A DNA stretch of 19,255 nucleotides from assembly GCA_963966275.1 (NCBI GenBank), contig CAWZYQ010000066.1:1-19255 (forward strand), written 5' to 3'. How positions within the stretch are numbered: position 1 is the first letter of the stretch; each line of letters begins with the position of its first letter. This document shows positions 1-7,431 of this stretch, piece after piece. Made by a program: the position numbers and the translations under genes. The notes beneath the pieces were generated by a model. That model was given only the letters and a program-made list of their open reading frames with translations. It was not told the origin of the DNA and searched no databases. This DNA is from UBA10427 sp003500135 (GTDB lineage: Bacteria > Bacteroidota > Bacteroidia > Cytophagales > Cyclobacteriaceae).

Positions 1-83
1 CAAATATTGATGAACTTAAAACAAGATTGTGTAACTTGACAAAGTAGGATTAGTAAAGGCATTATACCCGTTTCCACGTTTGT

Positions 84-135
84 AGTGTGACAAACGCTTT
101 CATCAATACATCTGCATTGCCAAAGCAGAAGAAAA
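84..135. repeat. Dispersed double-hairpin repeat, copy A
   Basis: A degenerate copy of an intergenic element also found at 3290-3348 and 12499-12555. It shares ACAAACGCT, then CAATACATCTGCATTGC, then GCAGA and GAAAAG in the same order and orientation. Two inverted repeats are visible: CGTTTGT at 77-83 against ACAAACG at 90-96, and TCTGC at 111-115 against GCAGA at 125-129. It lies about 85 bases beyond the stop of the minus-strand gene ending at 221. The rest of 1-220 shows no gene. Confidence 0.55.
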
Positions 136-220
136 GGTAGTACTTTGAGGGTGATTGCATCGCATCTTAATGATGAAATTAAATCATATACATCATATGT
201 AATTTTAAAACCTTAGCGTA

Positions 221-733
221 CTATTCCTTATTAAGGGTCATTTCAAAAAATTGATACCATGTTCCCTCCCTGTTCATTTCACCCACTTCAAACCACTGTC
301 CCTGATCATTCATTTCAATTATATATCTCATATCGTCCCGGGGATACCAATAAAATTTATCATCAATAAGCTCGGCTTTGTATTCACCCACCCTGCCATT
401 GGCAAGATATGACCGGAAGTTGTAATGCTGTTTAGCCTTATCGTAAGTGACGATGGCCAGTGCATTGTGGACGACTTCACCCTTATGGCTACCCACCCCC
501 TCGATAAGTATGGCGGCGCTATCCAGTTTGAACCGTATATTTTCCGTTTGATCGAAGAGGCGCTTTTCCCTATCCCGGCCCATCATCCACCCTTCGCCCG
601 ACCAATCACCTACAATGAAGGCCAGCTGGGTCATGGCCGCTTTCGCCTCCTGATCTGTTTCAGCGAATTGGGCAAAGCTGTAATTAGATAACAATAGTAT
701 TATGCAAATGAAATGGATATTGATCGTTTTCAT
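221..733 (-). CDS. Secreted DUF1579-like protein
   Basis: A 170-residue protein. A TTG start nine codons upstream is possible, but the ATG at 733 gives a clean signal peptide: a lysine, then a hydrophobic stretch (ICIILLLSNYSFA) ending in AQ. The mature part opens with a short helix (DQEAKAAMTQL) followed by FIVGDWSGEGWM, a pattern typical of DUF1579-like proteins, which are predicted small beta-barrels of unknown role; alternating beta strands fill the remainder. It is probably periplasmic or exported. It stands alone, with about 210 bases to the SDR gene on the same strand, so no operon is evident. The family assignment rests on remembered motif style, and the substrate is unknown. Confidence 0.65.
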   Translation of the reverse strand: MKTINIHFICIILLLSNYSFAQFAETDQEAKAAMTQLAFIVGDWSGEGWMMGRDREKRLFDQTENIRFKLDSAAILIEGVGSHKGEVVHNALAIVTYDKAKQHYNFRSYLANGRVGEYKAELIDDKFYWYPRDDMRYIIEMNDQGQWFEVGEMNREGTWYQFFEMTLNKE

Positions 734-945
734 GTCGAATGGATCGGTTTTAGTTTTCAATATAAGTGAAGTACAAGTCGGTTTTGTATCGGCACAAGTC
801 AGATACTAAGGAACAATATACCATATCTTTCTTAAATTATCCATTTTTGACAAATCGCATATAGCCGGCTGTTAATTTTACTTTACCAAAATCCATTTAG
901 GCGAACTTTAGACGTAATTCAATCCACTTTGCTTTAAATGAATTA

Positions 946-1770
946 TCAGGCGGCCTGGTGCTTTGTGAATCCACTCATCACTTTGCCCATAATCAAAACT
1001 TTGGCCCATCTTGGTGTCATGCGCAGGTTGTAAACAAGGAATTTTGTTAAAGAACCGGGAAGTAAGGTGTTTCTCCTGCCGATGGCTTCAATAATAGGTA
1101 CCCCAACGGCTTCAGGTTTTAATGTCAGGTCCATATTCATGTTAGCCCGGTCGGCGAACCCACTTTTTACTGGCCCCGGAGCGGCGGTTAACACATCTAT
1201 TCCAATGGGTTTCAATTCTATGGCGAGCGCTTCTCCCAACGACTGCACATAAGCTTTGGTAGCCGCGTAGTGAGCAGCATTGGGCACGCCCTGGAAGGCC
1301 ACAATGGAACTCATCATGACAATCGCTCCTTTTTGTCCCTGTGTCTTCATTTTATTGGCAAAATGATGGGATAATTGTAATAGGGCGCGACAGTTGAGGT
1401 CGAGCATATTCATTTCCTGTTCCAGGTCAGCGGATGTAAATTTTCCGGAAGTGCCATATCCGGCGTTCAATACGGCTATACCGATATTAAGATGACGCGT
1501 ACCTTCGATGAGCTTTTCGACATCCTGATGTTTGGACAGGTCACCTTTTACCGGTAGCACTTCTACCCTGTATAATTCAAAAAGCTGTGTACTGATCTCA
1601 TTAAGCGCCAACTCTCTTCGACCGGTGATAACCAGATTAAATCCTGCCTCTCCAAATTTCAGGGCGATTTCTCTGCCGATACCCGAAGTAGCGCCGGTAA
1701 CGAGCGCCCAATTGCCATATTTGGATTTGAGACGCTTAATTGTTTTTGATGATAATTTCATATGTTTCAT
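946..1770 (-). CDS. Short-chain dehydrogenase/reductase (SDR)
   Basis: A 274-residue classical-type SDR. The nucleotide-binding motif TGATSGIG is at residues 25-32, and the RR at 51-52 after the second beta strand suggests an NADP(H) preference. GD at 76-77 contacts the adenine ring in this family, NAG is at 102-104, the catalytic Ser is at about 154-155, and YAATK supplies Tyr168 and Lys172. PGPVKSGF near 198-205 is the usual post-catalytic segment. The extra C-terminal ~40 residues, basic and hydrophobic (FLVYNLRMTPRWAKVLIMGKV), are common in SDRs resembling 3-ketoacyl or sterol reductases and may touch the membrane. The start lies 3 bases past the stop of the 7-TM gene, so the two are almost certainly co-transcribed. 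The substrate cannot be told from sequence. Confidence 0.9.
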   Translation of the reverse strand: MKHMKLSSKTIKRLKSKYGNWALVTGATSGIGREIALKFGEAGFNLVITGRRELALNEISTQLFELYRVEVLPVKGDLSKHQDVEKLIEGTRHLNIGIAVLNAGYGTSGKFTSADLEQEMNMLDLNCRALLQLSHHFANKMKTQGQKGAIVMMSSIVAFQGVPNAAHYAATKAYVQSLGEALAIELKPIGIDVLTAAPGPVKSGFADRANMNMDLTLKPEAVGVPIIEAIGRRNTLLPGSLTKFLVYNLRMTPRWAKVLIMGKVMSGFTKHQAA

Positions 1771-1773
1771 GAT

Positions 1774-2538
1774 TTAAATTTTTACAAATGGTTTTGCCTG
1801 TAAAGCCTGAACCAGTACTATGATCGCCAATGCCAGATATAAAAAAGCCATCATAAAAGTGAGTTTAATATCTTTCAATATGTACCAGGCAAGTAGAGGC
1901 AAAATTTGCAATGCATGCATGCCAATGAAGTGGGCCACTCGTAGATCGCCCAGGCTCATGCTCCAGTTTAAAAAGGGAAGTCCCCTGCTGCCATCGGGAC
2001 CACCAACGGTATGCGATAAGCGCGATCCCATGGCAAAGCCTTGAAAAGAAAAAATGACAAATATTGCTATTCCGAGTCGAATTGACCATATAAAATACTC
2101 AGGTAAATCCTGAGGGGATTGTACAAAAAACTTATAACCTATGAAGGCTATCGCGAGCGTCGCCACGCTTGCCGCCAGCGCCATCATGGAATATAGGGCG
2201 GAATAAACCGGGGTAGAGACATTAAAGTGGGAAGCCTGTCCTCTGGCGGCCTGAAATACTATATAAACAATCTCAAAGGCAAGCGTCAAAACGATAGTCC
2301 AATTGAACAGGTCAATATCCCGGCCTGGAGACAGGTAACCTGTATACCAACCCATGGTCCACGACAGTATGCCAATGGAAAGTGCGAATTTAACCGGTTT
2401 GTGCCATGCATTGGTACCGGCTAATTCTATAGGTTTTACTATACTTATCGCGATGAGTAATAAGGCAAGTACCAGGTTGGACATTCCAAACCAATAGAGC
2501 GCTTCATTTCTTTCTTTTAACAGAGACAACCATTCCAT
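1774..2538 (-). CDS. Seven-TM integral membrane protein, unknown function
   Basis: A 254-residue protein with seven clear hydrophobic segments at about 17-37, 49-68, 79-97, 112-134, 149-170, 201-221 and 225-246. Conserved-looking features are NAWHKPVKFALS between TM1 and TM2, a glycine-rich loop (HTVGGPDGSRGLPFLNW) before TM6, and two histidines in TM6 (RVAHFIGMHALQ). Histidines spaced in a helix can bind haem or quinones, but that is only a suggestion. There is no signal peptide beyond the first TM. It sits between the CRP-like gene (65 bases upstream) and the SDR gene (3 bases downstream), so the three probably form one unit. I do not recognise a named family. Confidence 0.8.
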   Translation of the reverse strand: MEWLSLLKERNEALYWFGMSNLVLALLLIAISIVKPIELAGTNAWHKPVKFALSIGILSWTMGWYTGYLSPGRDIDLFNWTIVLTLAFEIVYIVFQAARGQASHFNVSTPVYSALYSMMALAASVATLAIAFIGYKFFVQSPQDLPEYFIWSIRLGIAIFVIFSFQGFAMGSRLSHTVGGPDGSRGLPFLNWSMSLGDLRVAHFIGMHALQILPLLAWYILKDIKLTFMMAFLYLALAIIVLVQALQAKPFVKI

Positions 2539-2603
2539 TTTTTAAACTTTTATGCAAATCTAGGAGGTGTGCTACTTTACGGACGATAACAAATGTTAAC
2601 AAA

Positions 2604-3173
2604 TTATCTTGCCTGGCTCTTAATACGACTCAGGTGGATAGGGGTAATGCCAAGGTAGGAAGCGATCATATGCTGCGGCACACGGTTGTGGATGTTGGGA
2701 AAGATCTCATTCATCAGCGCAAACCGCTCAATCGGTGATAATGTGTAAAGGTGTTGAATTCGGGTATCGAGGTAGATATAGTAATATTCAGCGATCATCC
2801 TGCCCAGTTTTTCACCTTCTTTTAAATGTTCGTAGCCCCATTCAATGGCTTTGCGTGGCATTACAATGACTTCCGTATCTTCCATCGCTTCAAGCTGATA
2901 GCGTGACCTTTTACGTGTGAGGAAAGCATTATAATCGGCGATAAACTGATTTTCAATTGCAAAATGAGTGGTGTGTTCCCGGCCATCCAGGTCGATGATC
3001 TTCACCCGGAGAATACCTTGTTCGATAAAATAGACTTCATCAATAAAAGTATCATCATCGCTAAGAATAGCTTTTTTGGGGAAGGATTTTCGATAACAAT
3101 AAGACATAAAATGACCTGCTTCCTCTTCAGAGATTTCGATCATTTCAGATATGGCATTTTTTAGTCGATACAT
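2604..3173 (-). CDS. Crp/Fnr-type transcriptional regulator
   Basis: A 189-residue protein with a cyclic-nucleotide-binding-like beta-barrel at about 20-105 (VYFIEQGILRVKI, then a glutamine/alanine-rich strand region) and a long connecting helix (AIEWGYEHLKEGEKLGRMIAEYY). A short C-terminal helix-turn-helix lies at about 165-185 (VPQHMIASYLGITPIHLSRI). This compact form is the usual Bacteroidota CRP-like regulator. The phosphate-binding cassette is not canonical, so cAMP binding is unlikely or uncertain. It is the first gene of the group 946-3173 and probably regulates the 7-TM and SDR genes. A copy of the double-hairpin repeat lies about 120 bases upstream. Confidence 0.88.
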   Translation of the reverse strand: MYRLKNAISEMIEISEEEAGHFMSYCYRKSFPKKAILSDDDTFIDEVYFIEQGILRVKIIDLDGREHTTHFAIENQFIADYNAFLTRKRSRYQLEAMEDTEVIVMPRKAIEWGYEHLKEGEKLGRMIAEYYYIYLDTRIQHLYTLSPIERFALMNEIFPNIHNRVPQHMIASYLGITPIHLSRIKSQAR

Positions 3174-3289
3174 AGAATAATGGAATAAACCACAATTTCG
3201 GATCAGTTGTTCCCACTAAAGTGAGTTTTTATTTATTCGGGTACTGATTTCAATCTCATCCGCTTCTCAATTTAGCAGTTAATTGTTTA

Positions 3290-3348
3290 GAGCGTTACAA
3301 ACGATTTCTCAATACAACGGCATTGCAAATACATGTAAAAGAATGCAG
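3290..3348. repeat. Dispersed double-hairpin repeat, copy B
   Basis: Shares GAGCGTTACAAACG exactly with copy C at 12499, and CAATACA plus GCATTGC with copy A at 84. The first hairpin (GAGCGTT, loop ACA, AACG...) is partly degraded and the second is poorly kept. It lies in the 292-base gap between the regulator start (3173) and the kinase pseudogene stop (3466). The same gap holds a separate 6-bp inverted repeat, AACCAG at 3406-3411 against CTGGTT at 3418-3423. Confidence 0.55.
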
Positions 3349-3465
3349 AGAGTTTAAATGCGATTGTTTCGACAGGTAACTTTCTTAGTAACATTCTATC
3401 CGATCAACCAGATATTCCTGGTTACCCTCGTTCTTCACACTAATAATTCTTTATTTGGCATGCCA

Positions 3466-4854
3466 TCAGGCCAGGGGTAATTCAATTTTAAAAGTGCTGC
3501 CATTACCCAATTCACTTTCTACCTCTATCTTTCCCTTGTTTTTTGTGATAAATTCATTGCAAAGTTTCAGGCCAAGTCCGGCGCCTTTTTCATTTTGTGT
3601 GCCTTTAGTGGAATATTTACTATCCAGATCAAAAAGTTTGGGCAATACCTCCGGATCGATCCCCACGCCATTATCACATATTCTGATCATTACATTGTGG
3701 TTGGCGATATTCATTTTCGAGGATATTGAGATGGTTCCGTTTTCGTGTACAAACTTAATGGCATTGGAAATCAAATTCCGAAAAACCGTACTGACCATGT
3801 TTTTGTCTGCATAAACCTTGATATTGTCTTTTAGATCGACCACTACTTGTATTTTTTTTTGCGCTATGTTATGCCGTAGCAGGTCAAGTGTTTCTTCTAT
3901 TGAGACACGAAGGTCAAATTTCATAGGTTCCGGTAACAGCTTGCCGGTTTCAGTGCGAGACCAGAGCAAAAGGTTTTCCAGAAGGTTGTAGGTTTTTTTC
4001 GCCGAATTGGAGATGGTTTGTATAAGTTCCTCTCTTTCGTGAATGGGTATATCAGTATGTGTTTTTTGCAGGATATAACCCAACTGAATGAGTGCTCCGA
4101 TCGGGCTTTTTAAATCATGTGAAATGATGGAAAAGAACTTATCTTTTTTGTCATTTAGGGCCTCTAACTGATTATAATCGGATTCAATTTTTTTGTTCTT
4201 TTCAAAAATCACCTGTTCATCGGCCTCTTTCAGGATTAATAAATACCCAACACTTCCAATAATTATAAAAACAAAAGAGAACATTTCTACAATGATTTCA
4301 AAGGGATTACCGCTGTAGATCAACTGATATTGTTCGCGCCCTGTAGCTGCCCCAAAAAGTCCGGTAAACAATGCTATTTAAAAAATCAGATACGCTATGG
4401 CAATGAGCCTTACCTTTGCGGTTTTCCTCTTTATTAAGATCAGGAATGTACCGGAAAAAGTAAAAAAGGTATCCCGCTACTAAATCATAAATGATGACAA
4501 GCATATATTCTTCTAAAAATGGCAAAAACCAAATTATTAATACCGAAAGAGCGGATAGAATGAGAATGGCCTGGAACACATTTTTTCAAAAGACATTATC
4601 AAAGGAAATAACGGCAAATAATTCCATCGAATAACCGGTAATGATTAACCCTCCACCAATATTTACAGCATAATAATCAGGTAGATCATAGCGAGCGCTC
4701 AATAAAATCACCCCGGCGGTTTGAATAAATTTACTTACTGTAAAAGCTGTTAAAAACCTATTGCGTTTTTTATTTGAAATTACAAAGTACAAAGGAGCAG
4801 ACCAATACAGGCATCTACGATTCCAAGCAGGATCCATATGGTTTTGGTCTCCAT
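3466..4854 (-). pseudogene. Histidine kinase with multi-TM sensor, disrupted
   Basis: The natural start is ATG at 4854 (METKTIWILLGIVDACIGLL). Reading then needs a frame change near 4790-4805 to continue as YFVISNKKRNRFLTAF; meets an in-frame TGA at 4586-4588; resumes in the same frame (KNVFQAILIL); needs a second, compensating frame change near 4420-4440; and meets a TAA at 4378-4380 before reaching the kinase core. The core is intact from a possible TTG start at 4371: a last TM, a coiled coil, the H-box SHDLKSP, N-box FRNLISNAIKF, DNGVGID and GAGLGL, ending with FKIELPLA. The two frame changes cancel, so the first and last segments share a frame, as expected for one ancestral gene. The N-terminal sensor is the broken part. 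A shortened kinase could still be made from an internal start. Assembly error is the alternative. Confidence 0.85.
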
Positions 4855-5099
4855 ATTATAGGTGTTGTGTTATGAAAATAGCGAAAATTTGCATGGGAAG
4901 CCTTTTATTTCTGCTATTTATGGAACCGGAACATTTTTCTGGTGTAGTTAAGTATGTGCCTTGATAATGCTTTACTGATCGCAATTGAGTTATTTAATTA
5001 TTATACAATTCAAAGTTCCATTCCAACCTATCAGAAGGTGGTTGATTACTTCTATACCTACTTTTTAAATGAATCGGTAGAAGCAGTCCCTGTTTATGA

Positions 5100-5834
5100 T
5101 TATTCTCTATATCCCGCGCCAATAGGAATGTCTAAGTAAATATACATACTTGAATTTCTTGAGGCATAATCGTATTGTGCTAGATCTGTTGTCTTCATGA
5201 TATTGGTTAATCCAAGATAATAGGTCGCCCCCAGGTTCATACCGTTTCCTTTGAATTTATACCCTAAACCACCGGATAGGCCTGCATCGATCCGTTTGAT
5301 ATGGTCCCGGATATCCAGCTTGAAGGTAACGTCATCTTTATCATTGACTGTGTTATAAAAAATATCGTCAGCCTTATTCCGCAATCCGATCTGTCCACCC
5401 ACATTGACAAAAAATTGTTTGTTTCCACCAAAGCGGTATTTCAGATGCACAGGTACATACCAGTACCTGATATCACGATTGATGTGGCCCTCGAGGAATA
5501 CTGCGTCCAGTTCAGGGTCATCCAGGGAATATGGAGCGATCTTTCTTGCACCTACATTGGATTTTACCCTCACCCCTGTATTCAGCCAGAGGTCATTTTT
5601 GAGCCTAATGTCAAAATAAAAGCCCAGGTGAAAATGGTTAAATCCTTCCGATTCCTCTATTCCGCTCAGAAAAGAACGGTTGAGGCCTCCTTCAATGCCG
5701 AATTCCAGGTTGGGGGAATTGAGCTTATCGCCCAGTAATAGTGATATGATGATCTGTGATTGGGCCGTGTGATATATGGTCAGCATAAATATTAAAAGAG
5801 GGATTGCAATCAATATCTTTGAAAGGTTTTTCAT
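5100..5834 (-). CDS. Outer-membrane beta-barrel protein
   Basis: A 244-residue protein with a signal peptide (about residues 1-26: two lysines, a hydrophobic core, then TAQSQ). The mature part is dominated by alternating hydrophobic and aromatic strands with glycine turns, such as FGIEGGLNRSFLSG, HLGFYFDIRL, LWLNTGVRVKS, YWYVPVHLKYRFGG and FFVNVGGQIGLRN. This is the pattern of porin-family/OmpA-like barrels (PF13568-type) in Bacteroidota, with about 8 strands predicted. The last strand (MYIYLDIPIGAGYRE) does not end in the classical aromatic residue. The gene is complete although both minus-strand neighbours are pseudogenes. No ligand can be assigned. Confidence 0.8.
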   Translation of the reverse strand: MKNLSKILIAIPLLIFMLTIYHTAQSQIIISLLLGDKLNSPNLEFGIEGGLNRSFLSGIEESEGFNHFHLGFYFDIRLKNDLWLNTGVRVKSNVGARKIAPYSLDDPELDAVFLEGHINRDIRYWYVPVHLKYRFGGNKQFFVNVGGQIGLRNKADDIFYNTVNDKDDVTFKLDIRDHIKRIDAGLSGGLGYKFKGNGMNLGATYYLGLTNIMKTTDLAQYDYASRNSSMYIYLDIPIGAGYRE

Positions 5835-5914
5835 GTGGTTAATCTTTGGGTTGGTATCTACTCAATTTCGCTATTTTTTTATGAACGGTCTCTTTTTCTA
5901 CACATAAATCCAAT

Positions 5915-6159
5915 TTATTTTTTTAAAATACTTTTAGGCAACAATAGCTGTGCCTGGAACCTCCATTGCCACTCAGGTCCGAAATCCGGTCTGACAACAT
6001 TGTAATAGAGTTGGGTCTGAAGGTTAACCGGAAGCTCATTAGATCAGCCAGCGGATTGGCCACCTGCTGGGAGAGGGTTTCCCGAACATTTTGCTGGGCA
6101 AGAGCTGAAGACGAAATAGTTTGTAACAGAAAAGTTAATATGACAATTATTCTTCTCAA
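5915..6159 (-). pseudogene. Porin-like transporter reduced to its two ends by an internal deletion
   Basis: The frame from 6159 encodes a signal peptide (MRRIIVILTFLLQTISSSALAQQ) and the usual mature start QNVRETLSQQVANPLADLMS, then becomes nonsense. In the shifted frame the next bases encode PVNLQTQLYYNVVRPDFG and then EWQWRFQAQLLLPKS, ending at a TAA at 5915-5917. That is the C-terminal signature I associate with 'transporter'/MetA-pathway-type beta-barrels, in which NPLADL lies near the N-terminus and NVVRPD near the C-terminus, a few hundred residues apart. The two ends therefore appear joined by an out-of-frame deletion around 6025-6035. The family name is from memory; the frame switch is directly visible. 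Confidence 0.72.
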
Positions 6160-6274
6160 CTCTTTAGTTTTTATAATTCAGATTTTTGCACCAATTTTCT
6201 CAAAATACCTAAGAGAATTTAGTGTCCCCGTAGGTTTTTTTCATTGGAATGGATAATCTAGAATTGGTTATGTC

Positions 6275-6432
6275 CTAGTCCAGATCACTATACGCGGATG
6301 CACCACTTCCTGATCATCCGGATTTTTAATATCAAATACCACCTTGTACAATTGTCCTTCGGTAAATTTGAATTTGCCTTTGTCTGCGTATTCTTCATTC
6401 ACCGGCAGACCTTCGTCATGACCCATGTCGGA
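6275..6432 (-). pseudogene. C-terminal stump of a second sulfatase
   Basis: Translates as DMGHDEGLPVNEEYADKGKF and continues to VVFDIKNPDDQEV. It matches the last ~50 residues of the intact sulfatase at 7432-9858 (34 of 42 positions identical by eye, up to DDQEV). After DDQEV a frame change is needed to recover ASAYSDLD and a TAG at 6275-6277, matching the intact protein's SASEFTDID ending. Nothing upstream of 6432 belongs to a sulfatase: the match stops 4 bases before the stop codon of the GC-rich gene at 6436. The divergence means this is a remnant of a separate paralogue, not a fresh duplicate. Confidence 0.85.
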
Positions 6433-6435
6433 TGA

Positions 6436-7227
6436 CTAGGGCTTGTAGTTTGTCATGCCTGGCCCGGTTTTGTCATAGACATTGAAGAATTCGTCTTTCA
6501 TGATGGTGGCGACTCCACCTTCCGGCTTCTCGATCAGATCCTCCTCCAGCGTTTTGACCCGAACCTTCCACCCCTCCGGTAGCTTCTGGTAAACGCCTGG
6601 CAAGGAGGCCAGGAATTCATCGTACGTATATTGCGGTTCGAGGCCCAACTCGAACCCTTTCATGACCCAGGTGTTGCCTTCAGCATCGTCCAGGAGAATC
6701 ACGGTCGTGCCCTTGTTCCAACCCAACCCGCTGTTCCGGGCGATCGTCACGGGCTTGTAGGTCGCGATTTCTCCCACGCTGGTGTTGTTGCCCATGTTCA
6801 GTTGGGCGCACCACACGGCTGCAAGACCGTCGAAATCCCTTTCGGCCCCGACATCGATTTCCACCCAATCGGGCAGGCAGAGTTTCGGGCCGTTCAAGGA
6901 CGCACCGAGGACGCCGTATTCCTTCTGAATGTGGTAGAAATTGAGGCCCTCGAGCAGCGCTTGCGGGGCAGTGTCTTTCGACTCCGGGATGCCCTGAGGG
7001 GTGTACATGGTGTTGTAGACCGCAGCGACTACGTCTTCCGTGTCTGCCTCGCGGTCGACAAGGAAGATTTCGACGAATCGCACCTGGTGTACATTGTCAA
7101 CACGATCGAACCTGGCATCGGCGCCGTCGCCAAAAACTGCGGGTAGCGCAGGGTCTTGTCCTACGCAGGACAACAACAAGCCCCATGATAGGGGTATCGT
7201 CAGCAAGGCCACATTCATAGTTCTCAT
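6436..7227 (-). CDS. GC-rich secreted protein of unknown function, probably acquired
   Basis: A 263-residue protein from the ATG at 7227; an ATG at 7254 in the same frame adds nine residues. Both starts have strong Shine-Dalgarno sequences, unlike the neighbours. The N-terminus is a signal peptide or possible lipoprotein signal (LTIPLSWGLLLSCVGQ). Later parts include GLNFYHIQKEYGVLGASLNG, NGPKLCLPDWVEID, GNTWVMKGFE, LPEGWKVRVKTLEEDL and a C-terminal DEFFNVYDK. The LPEGW...R.KTL.EDL pattern followed by an acidic F/Y-rich tail resembles a family of secreted hypothetical proteins I recall from Proteobacteria; the function is unknown. GC is 52-63% in sampled 60-base lines, against about 45% around it. 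The gene ends directly against a sulfatase stump. Lateral transfer or a chimeric assembly would both explain it. Confidence 0.8.
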   Translation of the reverse strand: MRTMNVALLTIPLSWGLLLSCVGQDPALPAVFGDGADARFDRVDNVHQVRFVEIFLVDREADTEDVVAAVYNTMYTPQGIPESKDTAPQALLEGLNFYHIQKEYGVLGASLNGPKLCLPDWVEIDVGAERDFDGLAAVWCAQLNMGNNTSVGEIATYKPVTIARNSGLGWNKGTTVILLDDAEGNTWVMKGFELGLEPQYTYDEFLASLPGVYQKLPEGWKVRVKTLEEDLIEKPEGGVATIMKDEFFNVYDKTGPGMTNYKP

Positions 7228-7267
7228 AATCTGCCTCCTTTGATTTGTTCTCATAATTTATCTCCTT
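7228..7267 (-). promoter_or_regulatory. Tandemly duplicated Shine-Dalgarno/start unit
   Basis: On the minus strand, AAGGAGG (7234-7240) sits 6 bases before the ATG at 7227, and AAGGAGA (7261-7267) sits 6 bases before the in-frame ATG at 7254. The two units are 27 bases apart and nearly identical (TCAAAGGAG, then a short AT-rich spacer, then ATTATGAGAAC). This looks like a direct 27-bp duplication covering the ribosome binding site and first codons. Such consensus sites are not seen before other genes in this window. Confidence 0.8.
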
Positions 7268-7338
7268 TGAATTCGTCGACGTTTGCTCTGCAACCGCTGA
7301 TCATGGGGGTCTCAACGTCCATCAAGTACTAAAAGTAA

Positions 7339-7425
7339 GATGGGTCACAACAACTCTTTGCTCTTGTCCATCCATGCATCGAATATGAGTTATATGAGCA
7401 GTTTTAAATTCATTTGTGACCCATC
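7339..7425. repeat. 12-bp perfect inverted repeat with a 63-base spacer
   Basis: GATGGGTCACAA at 7339-7350 is the exact reverse complement of 7414-7425. Shorter arms inside (GCTC near 7360, GAGC near 7396) could extend the structure. It lies in the gap between the GC-rich gene and the 3' end of the intact sulfatase, ending 7 bases before the sulfatase stop. The long spacer makes a simple terminator unlikely. It could be the end of an insertion, a protein-binding site or a folded 3' RNA. Confidence 0.6.
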
Positions 7426-7431
7426 CTGCGA

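Noticed and set aside
425..691. Plus-strand frames opposite real minus-strand genes, here and elsewhere (for example 6631-7146 and 5301-5738)
   Set aside because: Antisense to well-supported genes with signal peptides or catalytic motifs; no domains of their own.
3406..3423. 6-bp inverted repeat AACCAG/CTGGTT as terminator of the kinase gene
   Set aside because: Short stem and no U-tract on the relevant strand; too weak to call.
4872..4964. 30-codon plus-strand frame (MKIAKICMGSLLFLLF...) divergent from the kinase pseudogene
   Set aside because: Too short, and only weakly signal-peptide-like. Nothing supports expression.
7268..7281. Adjacent EcoRI and SalI sites (GAATTCGTCGAC) as a cloning-vector trace
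   Set aside because: A single 12-base match with no other vector sequence; noted only because the neighbouring segment has foreign composition.
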